Source of the DNA: Polytrichum commune
Taxonomy: Eukaryota > Streptophyta > Polytrichopsida > Polytrichales > Polytrichaceae
NCBI GenBank assembly: GCA_950295325.1
Contig: OX485807.1
Location: 10,877,001 to 10,941,000 of the forward strand
Reading direction: 5' to 3'
DNA: 64,000 bases
Under the pieces are notes generated by a model. It had not been told where the DNA came from, searched no databases, and saw only the letters and a list, made by a program, of their open reading frames with translations. Made by a program: the position numbers and the translations under genes. Position 1 is the first letter of the stretch. Each line of letters begins with the position of its first letter. Positions 1 to 9,843 of the stretch are shown here, piece after piece.

Positions 1-73
1 AAATTGGTCATCTTGATATTGTCTCATAACATTACTCAGCACTAGGGTGTTGCTCCCCTAGTGTCGGGGTTGA

Positions 74-492
74 AGCAAGACTGATTCTCCTCTTATTCTA
101 GTCCATCCTTGCATAGTGAATAGTTCTCACCCTCAAGGACCGTAAGGCCCCCAAGGGGCTTTTGATTGTAGAAAAGTGCAAATTGGATGAGATTGTTCCA
201 AAGAAGTCCAAATTTGCGGGAAGAGGACCCTGGCTGTTTTTGCGAGATGGATCCAATGGTCTTTGCCGATCAGAAAATGATGAAGGATTGGATTTTTGGC
301 GAATTCTTTGAGTTTTCAGTTTTTGGGCCCAATCTCATTGCTTGGAGACTTCAGAGTCCCATATCTTTTTTTCCACACCTCAAAATTTGACGAAAAAAAT
401 TCCACATTAGGATCACAATGTTCTTTACATGTGGTAAAAATTTCAGATGTTTCGGAGCAAGACTGATTCTCCTCTTATTCTAGTCCATCCTT
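74..492 (+). repeat. 37-bp direct repeat pair (74-110 and 456-492)
   Basis: The same 37 bases, starting AGCAAGACTGATTCTCCTC, occur at 74-110 and 456-492 with no mismatch that I see. The first bases downstream differ. The pair may be the edges of an old insertion or tandem duplication, but no TG...CA ends or TSD are visible. Confidence 0.6.
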
Positions 493-2164
493 TTCATAAA
501 CAAGCTATGTAAGTCTTCTTTAGTTTCAACGGTGCCGATCGTGAAAATCACCCCACACTAATAAGAAATTGAGCTTGTTACAAGAGCTAATCAAGAAAAC
601 ATGACCTAAGCTAAAACACCCCCGGTCCTTTAGGGGTTAAGTATTGATCACTCTACAGGGTAGATGCAAAGTGACATACATGTATGACAAACTATCAAAA
701 ATTTATCATGTTTGGTTTTGTTTTCGGGCTTATTAAGCCAACTTGCCAACTCTCTTGCTTGCTTGACAACTTGCACATGGACTCGACAATGCAGTGAGCA
801 AGTCACGCATCCACACTTGGCTTGCTACACAAAATCTTCCCAATATAAAATAGGCTACGTACCAACCTACCAACAACCTACATGGAGCTTTCCCCTCCTA
901 GAAAGGAAACTCAACCCCTAGGTTGAGTAATGTTACGACTCCATGTGTTTTCCTTGTAAGACACAAGAAACACGTTCATTTCATTGCTAAAAAACATAGA
1001 AGACAATCATGACCCAAAATAAGAGAGTGGGCCTAAGGGTACTCCCTTGGGTGCACCCAAAGCAACACTAGGTGTTAAGTGGGATGGGAAGAATGGACTC
1101 AACATTGTGAGGTACATAAAATATTGATATTCTATACCTAATCTATTCTTAGTGTACAACCTAGGTGAATTCATTATCAACCTCTCAAAGGATTGTAAAG
1201 GGATTGTAAATTTCACTTCTACTAAACTAATTTGGGATCTTTCAAGCTAATTATGGTATCAAATTGATTAAAAACGTTAAGCTTTGTGATGCATACTATT
1301 TCAAAGCTTTTATATTGGATGAATGAGAGGTAAACTCATATGCAATAATCCTCCCTTTCCAAGTAAACTCTTCTTCTTGACCTATGTTATCCTAGATCAA
1401 GATGGTGCATCACTGTCTCTTTGTATTTGTATCAAGGCATTTTATGGACTTGGTTATATTTTTTATGGGATTTTTTTTTTGTTTTGAATAACATATGGTT
1501 GGAACCATGTTTGTTGTTTTCAGAGATTTTGACACGTTTGATTGTAACCGTTTAATTCCAATTACTAGATATTAGAAAGTTAATAGTCTAGTGGGCATGA
1601 CCTTCCTTTCTTGTGTTGATGTTAGAACATTAGATTGCTTGTAATCATGATTGTGATTATTAGAGGTAAATAAAGATCAATGAATAAAGTTTGAATAACC
1701 TTATTCAAGGATTAAAGGGTGTTGAATTGGAATAAAGAACAAGGCAAGAAGTGGAGGCGATCATCTCACTCCAAACATTTGTTCATATGCCTTTGTATAT
1801 GTGTATTTACTTATGCAATTTGGTCTCTAGTTCTCTTGTGCTTCAATAAGTTATGGGCCCACTATGCAAGTTGTGGAATTAGAGATTTAATTGGTAGTTG
1901 GTAAGGGAGTGGATCTTGAGTGATTGTAGTACTTGGAGGAGCCTTTGGGATGCTCTATGTTGGAGGTGCCTTAGTGCACGTTTGGAGCATCCGTTGGTGT
2001 TCGAGGTTTGGAGCATTGTCAGTGTACAAATAATACACATTTGGAGATTATAAGTATTACATCAAGTCTCTCTAATGCTTAAATGCATATATTTGATTTA
2101 ATTGAGTGTTGATTTGAGTTGGTTAAGTACAATTGTGCATATTTGAAGGTGATTTGAGTATATT

Positions 2165-2530
2165 GAGGGTGCAAAGATACATTTGAGTTAAAGACGGCGT
2201 AGTCTGAGTAGGTTGAGGGTGCAAAGACATATTAGAGTTAAAGAGGGCCTAATTTGAGTTGTTTGAGGGTGCAAAGGCACATCTCATAACATGAAGGCTT
2301 ATTTGAATTCAAAGGGATATGACTTGAGTAGATCAAGGGTGCAAGAGCATATTTGGAAGCAAGAGGGCTCATTTGAATTTAAGAGGGTTTGACTTAAGTT
2401 GATGAAGGGTGCAAATACACATTTGAGAGCAAAAGGACTTGATTTGAATAGGTCAAGGTGCAAAGGAACATTTTAGAGCAGAAAGGCCTCAATTGAGTGG
2501 ATTGGTGTGCAAGGCCATATTTTCAAGAGG
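2165..2530 (+). repeat. Decayed 50/70-bp minisatellite
   Basis: The core GAGGGTGCAAAG (or AAGGGTGCAA) recurs at about 2165, 2215, 2265, 2335, 2405, 2455 and 2504. The spacings are 50, 50, 70, 70, 50 and about 50 bp. Each core is followed by a variant of ACATTTGAG and a purine-rich AAAGAGGG stretch. The seven units are strongly diverged, so this is an old tandem array. Confidence 0.6.
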
Positions 2531-4030
2531 GGTTCATTTAGTGTTAGAAGGGTTGATTGAGGATTTTGAAGCCATTGAGTGCATATGATCGTTAAGAAAA
2601 TGCTAAATTGAGTGATTAAAGAGTATATCCCAAGATTCCCAACCTTTGAGCGTAAGATTGCATTACTCAAAGATGAGGGTGCTAGAGTCATAGACAAGTT
2701 ATATATATAGATAACTTGTTTCTAAATATATGCATCTTCTTATCTACAACCTAAATTTGAGTTCTTGGGAAATGATTTTTATATGGAATATATATTTCAA
2801 ATATTGTCCATATTTGACATGTGCCTAAAGTAAGCCTAGGAAACCATAGTAAATAAACTCCAAAAGTGTTTTTCTTTTTCTTTTGTAGATAAGCTCAAAC
2901 CACATGCAGAGGTCTAGAAGGAAAAAAAAGGTCACCTCAAAATTAATAAAACAACCATCAAGAAGGCAACACCAACCAAAAACTAAACTTTGACACCTCC
3001 TGGACCATTCTATGATTGGGATTTCAAGGCTTAATCTCGATGGTTAAAAAATCTCAAATGACATAAAAATAAAATATCATTGTCCTGAATACTACTATAT
3101 CCAATCCATAGGGATGGTTTGAGAAAAGTTTAAACGAACACCCACTTTAATGTCCCCCATTGAAGACGTGAAAATTGTTGTAAATTCTACTTTGCTCTAC
3201 ACCTGGTCCTTTAGGGTTAAGGGTTACAATCAAAACAAAGTCCCAAGTAAAACTATAGGGTTTCCTATGGAGGAAGGTTTTGGGAGGGGGGGGGGCATAC
3301 ACCAAGATCATGAGATAAACATTAGGTGGATGAGTCATTAGTATCTTTCATAAGTTGACCTTATTGTTAGGGAAGGTGCATGGGAACTAGGGAGGTCGAG
3401 TAAGGTGGAAGCAAGAAAGAGTCACATTGTGGGCTTAAGAAGATGGATGCTTGAGGTCTAGGCCGCTTGATAAGCAAGAGTGATGCTTGAGGTCGGCAAG
3501 TTGACGACAAATGGATTTGGAGCTTGATGTTTGGAAACAACCTAAAGACGTCATAGTAAGTAGACAATTTATAGTTTTTCTTAGCCACCGGAGCATTATG
3601 GATATAAGAAATGAGCTGAGTTGCAAAGGTTGCATGTCAAAAGTTGCATTGTAGACCCACATTACAATATCTTCACATGTTTCATGCACAAGTTGTCATG
3701 ACTACAGAACATGAATTGGTCGTGCTACCAAACAAAACTATATAAAATCATAACATTAGTTAGAGATTGTGCTAGGGCTAAGTATTAGGATATTGACAAC
3801 CAGGGTTGTTTATTGTATCGTGACGGAGGCTAATCTCGGCATAATGTCGTGCCGTCACGACACGTATCCGTCACGACATTATGCCGGATGCTGTCTTTAT
3901 CCTGACGGACTTGAATTTTACCGAATTTTGTGTGTAATTACATTACCCCATTTCGGACACGTAGGATGTAAGATATCCACGTGTGATGACATGTCAGCAA
4001 AGTAGAGGTAAAGTGGGGAAAAAATTACTA

Positions 4031-4153
4031 GCCCCCGATCCAACCCCCGTTTGCCCCCCTCCATCCGCCCCCCCCGTCCGTCCCCGTGTTCCCCCCGTCC
4101 GCGACCGCGTTCCCCCCCCCCCCCGTTCCCGCCCCGTCCGCCCCGTCCGACCC
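4031..4153 (+). repeat. Left subterminal C-rich array of the hAT element
   Basis: Irregular repeats of CCCCGTCCG, with variants such as CCCCCCGTCCGCGACC, follow the 230-bp left end. The matching right array is at 9389-9563. In hAT elements, subterminal repeats are usually transposase binding sites; that role is inferred here. Open frames through it are low-complexity Pro/Arg and not genes. Confidence 0.65.
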
Positions 4154-4904
4154 ATTTTCTCCCTAACAAACTAACGCCCTGCCTTCCGAATTCATCCATC
4201 CACCAAAATACATCGTAATAGCCACTTATGTACTCAAATGAATTAAGAATATCTATCACTTGCACACTAAAATGGAAGCATATGACATTTTTCATTAGTA
4301 TACTCAATAGTATCCTTGATACTAAAATGCAAGCTACCATCTGAAGTATTCCAATGTGCAATGCTAAATATTATAATGTAAATACTTTTCTATTTTACGA
4401 AGTTAGTAATGTTCATAAATAATGTCATATTGACACTTTGAGTCCTCTAGGCATCTAACTTAGGCCCTTTGCAAATAATATATGTGACACTAAATACCAT
4501 AACCGGTTTACTTATCTACACAAAACTAATTAGGGATCCCTCAAGCAACAAAGTAACCAACGTAGTATGATGACCAACAAATTATCACCGCTATGGAGAT
4601 TTTTGATCTATACAACAATTTGTCATAAGGACAAATACACTAAAATACACATATTCGCTACTCTATATATAACATTAAAATTTCAAATTTTGTAAGATAA
4701 CGATGAACATGCATAGAAGTATGCAATAATAAACGGTTGGTTGAATTTTTAAATAAAATAAAAAATCTTAAAAATGGTACAACATATTGTACAAGTAATA
4801 ACTTTATTATTGGGATGACGGTACAAATGCCATTTATAAATCACATACATGAAAAAATCATACACAATCTAATATTCCACTTCATTCCGTCAATTTGACT
4901 TCCG

Positions 4905-5340
4905 TCATGGCAACCTCGTAGATGCTTGTAGCTTCCGTCGAGGATCCAATCTTGGCGGAAGAAGATCCGGCCTAAATAAATCAACATAGCTAATCGTTCG
5001 GTTTTTCATCCGTTCCTTCAACGGTAGCCGATGAGGCGATAATCCTCTCCTCTTCTTACGAAAAGGTAAAGTCCTTAAAGATTCTTCCGCTACCTTGACT
5101 TCTTCAATGTCGATTGAATTGTCATCCACATCCACATCCCCGGGCTTCCGTAAAATATCCGCGCTCAAATCAACCACATCATTTGGATCTCCACCCACGC
5201 TTTTTGTTAGGTCCTTCTCCACCGCATCGATCTCGAATTTGACCGCATATTGTCGTTGGTCCTCCTCCGCCCTAAACTTCCATGTTTGTGTAGATTATGA
5301 GAAGGGGTTCATGACATAGTCATCACGAAATCGATCTCTA
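4905..5340 (-). pseudogene. hAT internal coding remnant (basic/acidic tail)
   Basis: A minus-strand frame reads through an internal stop near 5299. It encodes a charged segment with WKFRAEEDQRQYAVKFEID, then an acidic DVDVDDNSIDIEE stretch, then a basic FRKKRRGLSPHRLPLKERM stretch, ending near 4905. It lies at the 3' side of the element's coding region, just past the MITE at 5466-6020. I do not recognise a domain. It may be the C-terminal tail of the transposase or a second element-encoded protein. Confidence 0.35.
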
Positions 5341-5465
5341 GCACTTCTCTCATCTCTCTCACGCTCGGGTGATGGATTGAATGGAATATGGGGTTCTCCT
5401 AATTTTTTATCTTCTCATCACATCCTAGACCCTCAAACATGTCTCTCTTCTCTCCCATCCTATCC

Positions 5466-6020
5466 CCCGGGTACGCAACTCCCGTATTATATGGTCCTGA
5501 TTATAATAACTTATAATGCGTTTTAGTCCAATATTGAGTGATACAATTTGTTTTAATGTAGGAAACCCTTGTAGCCCTTCTAACAAGGAATCCAAAAATG
5601 TAATTATATATAGGAAATGAATATATTTTGAAGCATATAATTGTATTAAAAACCTAATTATATGATTTTTTTAATACAGGTACCATAGGTCAAACTACCC
5701 AACTTTTTGGACTTTTTAATAAAATTTTAACATTGCGAATGAATTATAATTTTAATGGGAGGCTTAATAAATATGCAACCCAACTTTTTTTTCATCTCAT
5801 TTATTTAATTTGATCTTCACCCAACTTTTTTTCATGTCATTTTATTTAATTTGGTCTTTATCCAACTTTTTTTTCATCTCATTTTATTTAATTTGGTCTT
5901 CACCCAACTTTTTGATCATTTTAATTTGATATAATTTGATATAATTTTTATAAAAGCCGTCCTCTAAGCCGTTTTAAGTACGATGCCCCCTACGTATAAT
6001 ATGGGAGTTGCGTACCCGGG
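5466..6020. mobile_element. MITE family 1, copy 1 (555 bp)
   Basis: The terminal inverted repeats are CCCGGGTACGCAACTCCC at 5466 and the inverse ending at 6020, extending about 26 bp with one mismatch. A perfect 8-bp TSD, TCCTATCC, lies at 5458-5465 and 6021-6028. The interior is AT-rich and non-coding, with three to four direct repeats of about 45 bp (CCCAACTTTTTTTCATCTC...). A second copy at 26062-26559 keeps about one of these units. The TSD length suggests a hAT-mobilised MITE. Confidence 0.85.
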
Positions 6021-6205
6021 TCCTATCCATGATATTCTACTCTCGTTATATGTGTGAGTCTAAAGGCTCTACTTATATACTGAGCTCAAAGGACTTCATG
6101 AAATATACAATAATTGATGTAATCCAAGATGTAGAGAATTCAATTATCGTTGGTAAGATAAAGACAACATAATAGGAATAAAAAGAAAGTTGGTGAAGTC
6201 AAAAA

Positions 6206-7300
6206 GTTAGTTGCATTTTTTAGAAAAGTCTCCCGACACCCGCATTGGAAATCTCTTTGATACCTCTTTGAAGCTTGTATATTAGATTAGTTATCAATTC
6301 ATCCAACAAATCACATATTTGTGCTTCAACCTTAGTAGTTCATATGGTTTCACAACCCATATCACGCATCCGAATGCCACTCTTATTCAACAAATCACAA
6401 ATTTGTGCTTCAACCTTAGTGGTTCATATGGTTTCACAACCCGCACGCATCCGAAGACCACTCTCATTCAACAAATCACAAATTTGTGCTTCAACCTTAG
6501 TGGTTCATATGGTTTTACAACCCATGTCACGCATCCGAATGCCACTCTCATTCAACAAATCACATATTTGTGCTTCAACCTTAGTGGTTCATATGATTTC
6601 ACAACCCATGTCACGCATCCGAATGCCACTCTCATTCAACAAATCACATATTTGTGCTTCAATCTTAGTGGTTCATATGGTTTCACAACTCACACGCATC
6701 CAAATATCACTCTCATTCAACAAATCATGAATTTGTGCTTCAACCTTTGTGGTTCATAAGCCCTAAACCCCTAAACCATTCCAAATTGCTACCACATATG
6801 TGCCATTGTTTTGTTCTCACACTCATGTAGAAGTGTTTTCATAAATTCCAATAGTTCTCCTTTACACATGTGACTTTCTTCTTCCGTGTATTGAAACTCC
6901 AACAATATTCTTTTGAGCCACAATTCGGTATTTGTGTTTGGATCACTATCATCGTTTGGATATTTACGAGGGTTAAAAAGTTTGGCTGCATTAAATATTG
7001 GGAGGTATGGGAAACAATCATTCAAAGTATGAACAATTTTTTGCATACAAAATGCATCCAATAATATGAATGGTTGTAGTTCATTGGGCCCATAACATCA
7101 AATAGCAAGGCTAGGAGGGTACCCTTTGAGTACCCGCAAATTTACCTCAACAAGAAGGGAAAAGCTTGCAAAGCAAGGGTGAATAAATGGATAATTAATC
7201 AAATATAGAAACTTAAAAAATACATCAAAGATGTTTCCAATGCGGGTGTCGGGAGACTTTTCAAAGTGTGCAACTGCCTTTTTGACCTCACCAAGTTTTC
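6206..7300. repeat. 80-bp inverted repeat inside the hAT element (6206-6270 / 7223-7300)
   Basis: The stretch containing AGTCTCCCGACACCCGCATT at 6228 returns in inverted orientation near 7235-7262, and similarity extends over about 80 bp. The 7223-7300 arm reads on the minus strand as EVKKAVAHFEKSPDTRIGN, part of the degenerate coding region. The other arm is therefore an inverted duplication of transposase sequence, flanking the minisatellite and about 0.9 kb. Confidence 0.65.
6304..6759 (+). repeat. 81/84-bp minisatellite, about six units
   Basis: The core CAACAAATCACATATTTGTG starts at 6304, 6388, 6469, 6553, 6637 and 6718, so the period is 84, 81, 84, 84 and 81 bp. Each unit runs on through CTTCAACCTTAGTGGTTCAT and CACGCATCCGAATGCCACTC. 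Both period lengths are multiples of three, so two plus-strand frames stay open for about 150 codons. The array lies directly 3' of the last degenerate transposase exon, which stops at 6789 on the minus strand. I consider the plus-strand frames incidental. Confidence 0.75.
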
Positions 7301-8207
7301 CGTTGCTATATAGCTATTAAGATTTGTTTAGATCGTAATTTAGCCTAGATTAGAACCTTTACCACCACTTGGCATTAGTTTTGTCCTACAAACCAACATA
7401 TTAATTTTAAACATTGAAAGTAACTATCCAAATAGTTTCAGCACGCGCCGGTTTGATGCTCTTTTGAGAAGGTCAATGCGGGCTTGCTACTTAATGTTAT
7501 GCCCATCAGTTGCCAATGCATGAACAACACAATATCTTGTATTGTTTTCATAACTCAACTGAAGATTTCTTACAAATTTCCTTAAGAATTTTCCCAAATT
7601 CTTGCTTGTACGACCCAACATAGGTCCATTCCTAGATTTTAAATTGACGTGATAAATTGAAATAATGAAATTGATGATTGCATTAATAGTTGTGATATCA
7701 ACCATATCATATTTAAATTTCATATTCAATTTATTCAACTCTTGTAAAACATCTTCAAGCAAGTTCAAATAAAAATATATTTTAAAAAAACCTATGATCT
7801 CATACCAATGTTGCTCTTCATCTTTGAATATTCCAATAGCGCCAACATGCATTGTAGGGAGTAGGTGATGACATTACCAAATTGCATGAATGTGTAAAAC
7901 CACTACATAATCTTCTTCAAATACATCCTTCAACAATCGTTTCAGCTCGTTGCGTCGATTTGTACTAAGGTAGAGACACCTATTCATGACAACGACCTAA
8001 TTCTGCCGACTTTCAATATATACATGAACATTTCTCGCCATCATTTGTGTTGCTTCACAATTGTTCATTTGTTTCTTTTGGATAAGTCTATGGGTCATGA
8101 ATAGGTGTCTACAACAGCCTTGCTTCAAAAAATTGTGTAAAATTGCTCAAGCCTCCAAAAATTCAGATTCCAACGTCCAACACTTCCTTTCGGATTTGCT
8201 AACACAT
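6789..8207 (-). pseudogene. Degenerate transposase-like coding region of the hAT element
   Basis: On the minus strand, fragments can be read at about 7850-8050 (HVYIESRQN, then after a stop VVVMNRCLYLSTNRRNELKR), at 7487-7852 (121 codons with LLEDVLQELNKLNMKFKYD and GPMLGRTSKNLGKFLRK) and at 6789-7061 (AAKLFNPRKYP, LWLKRILLEF). Stops and frame changes separate them. The AAxLFNPxxY stretch is loosely like hAT/DUF659 transposases, where a similar Leu-Asn-Pro motif occurs, but I cannot assign the fragments with confidence. Position inside hAT ends with a perfect TSD is the main argument for a transposase origin. Confidence 0.4.
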
Positions 8208-8259
8208 TCATGATTTCACTCCATGCTCTTTGCACTCCCAGGTTACCAATTCCCTTATA

Positions 8260-9034
8260 CACTCTAACCTTGATAATATCAGACCATCCATTTCACCATA
8301 AAGTGTGATATAAGCAAGGTGTGACATATTTGATAATGTCACATTTTGAAGATTTGTGCATAATGTGATATTATCAAAAAAATAGGTAGAAATATAACAA
8401 ATACAAGACTTCAATGTTTTTGAATGTAAAATATAATTCAAAATTGTGAATAACAACAAGAGCACATCATAATGTGTCATTGAGATCAGGTAAAGACCTC
8501 TCACTAGAGACAAAGAAGCTTCCAATGTCACATTGTTTTAGTGATGTTAAATGTCCAACACCAATTCTAATGAGTTTGTCGAGGATTTTTTCCTTTCCTA
8601 ACAACTCCTGAGTGTTGAAAATCTGAGAACCTTGGCTAGCCATAAAATTCAAAACATCTTTGGCATATTTTTGTGCATCGCTTACCTTCACTACTTTAGA
8701 CTCATCATCACTGCTATCAACAATCAATGGGTCTTCTTCCATGGAATCAAGTACATGTTCGCCATCTTGCACTAATTGCACAAGCTCCTTAGTAGAATAT
8801 TCCACCTGAAAATCATCTTCACCTTCCATGTTTATGTACTCACCATCACATACAATCCATTCATATTTGATATTATCACATTTACACTATGGATTTTGGA
8901 AAAAATAGTGACATTATCAAGGGTGATAGGGATAATAACAAGGGAGTTTTACACTAAGAAAATCGGTTTCAAACTTTTAAGTGACAATATCGAGGTGTTC
9001 TATTAACAAGGGTGACATTATCAAGGTTAGACTG
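8260..9034 (-). mobile_element. Nested pogo/Tigger-like element, internally deleted (775 bp)
   Basis: The left terminus CACTCTAACCTTGATAATAT at 8260 and the inverse of CAGTCTAACCTTGATAATGT ending at 9034 form terminal inverted repeats. Each is preceded or followed by TA (8258-8259, 9035-9036), the Tc1/mariner-superfamily target. Extra inverted motifs of TTGATAATGTCAC occur just inside both ends. The only coding content is a transposase C-terminal fragment (8467-8829, minus). The element sits inside the hAT element, so it inserted later. Confidence 0.75.
8467..8829 (-). pseudogene. C-terminal fragment of a pogo/Tigger-type transposase
   Basis: This 120-codon open frame begins at an ATG (MEGEDDFQVEYSTKELVQLV). 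It has an acidic stretch (DPLIVDSSDDESKVVKVSD), then a helical segment (AQKYAKDVLNFMASQGSQ, KEKILDKLIRIG), then a tail ending KQCDIGSFF. This acidic linker plus helical tail ending in (T/D)IxxFF is the look of the C-terminus of Tigger/jerky-like DDE transposases. The DDE core and the CENP-B DNA-binding domain are absent. It is framed by pogo-like inverted repeats. The family assignment rests on pattern memory, not alignment. Confidence 0.5.
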
Positions 9035-9049
9035 TACTGTCATGAATAG

Positions 9050-9391
9050 TGTTGTGAGAAAGGAGAAAACGAGAGAGAAACGAGAGAGAGAGAAAATAAT
9101 GTAACAATTGTATGTTACCCCAAGAGGTGTGGGGTATTTATATTGAGGTTGGGGCGACCCTTACAATAGTGTAAATAGAGTGTAATATATAGTTACTTTT
9201 ACTTCGCTCAAGTTACTTCATACTTAGGATTTACTCAACACTCCTCCTCGAAGGAATAAGCAACTAAAAAATTTAATCTAGTGATTGGTCTCTACCAATT
9301 CTCTTCCTCGTGCTGATAACGTGTTGTGAGAAAGGAGAAAACGAGAGAGAAACGAGAGAGAGAGAAAATAATGTAACAATTGTATGTTACC
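9050..9391 (+). repeat. 70-bp direct repeats (9050-9119 and 9322-9391)
   Basis: Two near-identical copies of a segment starting TGTTGTGAGAAAGGAGAAAA lie 272 bp apart. The second is preceded by GTGCTGATAACG and runs straight into the right C-rich array of the hAT element. The TG start suggests LTR-derived sequence, possibly a relic insertion that duplicated its flank. No second end could be defined. Confidence 0.55.
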
Positions 9392-9563
9392 CCCCGTCCG
9401 TACCCGTTCCCGCCCGTCCGCACCCCATCCCGCCCATTCGCGCCCCATTCCCGCCCCCGTCCGCCCCCTTGTTCCCCCCTGTCCGCCCCCTTGTTCCCCC
9501 CGTCCGACCCCCCTTGTTCCCCCCCGTCCGCCCCACCCTCGTCCCCCGTCCGCCCCACACCCT
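9389..9563 (+). repeat. Right subterminal C-rich array of the hAT element
   Basis: About 17 irregular units of CCCCGTCCG/CCCGTCCGCC with embedded TTGTTCCCCC, in the same strand orientation as the left array at 4031-4153. It is followed by the 270-bp right end. The two arrays share enough sequence to recombine, which is the likely origin of the short copy at 47203-47869. Confidence 0.65.
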
Positions 9564-9843
9564 CCTTAGTCGTTTTTTACTACTTTGATTTTAACAAAAT
9601 GGTAAACAGAATGGCAAAATGGTTTACTTGGCGCTAGGCATATCCACGTCCATGTCGGCGTTTTCTGCCACATAGGACGCCACCTTGGCAAGAAGGTAAG
9701 TATTTTACCCACCCTACTCCGTTCCCCCTATGTTGACCCTACGTGGACCCTATTGTGTCGTGACGGAGGGATCCGTCACGACACGACACGTCATGACGGC
9801 ACGACACCGTCATAACGGCGGGATAGACAACCCTGTTGACAAC

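Larger units (their letters stand above)
1..3792. other. Gene-free repeat-derived sequence
   Basis: I find no supportable gene here. Open frames are under 85 codons and none resembles a known domain. The region holds a 37-bp direct repeat and a decayed minisatellite (separate entries) and is otherwise AT-rich low-information sequence. Confidence 0.6.
3801..9835 (-). mobile_element. hAT-superfamily transposon, 6,035 bp, degenerate and nested
   Basis: The element starts CAGGGTTGTTTAT at 3801 and ends with the inverse, ATAGACAACCCTG, at 9835. It is flanked by a perfect 8-bp target duplication, TTGACAAC, at 3793-3800 and 9836-9843. CAGGG termini with 8-bp TSDs are diagnostic of the hAT family. 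Both ends carry hairpin-forming subterminal repeats built on CGTCACGACA and GGCATAATGTCGTG, and long C-rich arrays of the CCCCGTCCG type (4031-4153 and 9389-9563). The body is read mainly on the minus strand and is broken by stops. It also carries a MITE (5466-6020), a minisatellite (6304-6759) and a Tigger-like insertion (8260-9034). A 667-bp derivative lies at 47203-47869. Confidence 0.85.

Noticed and set aside
3918-4361. 147-codon minus-strand frame and the 3983-4174 Pro/Arg frame
   Set aside because: They run through the C-rich subterminal array of the hAT element; composition is low-complexity Gly/Arg/Pro.
6275-6759. Two plus-strand ORFs of about 150 codons as a repeat protein
   Set aside because: Open only because the unit length is a multiple of three, and in two frames at once; no start context or homology.
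9292-9637. Overlapping Pro-rich and Gly-rich frames
   Set aside because: Same reason: right subterminal array read in several frames on both strands.
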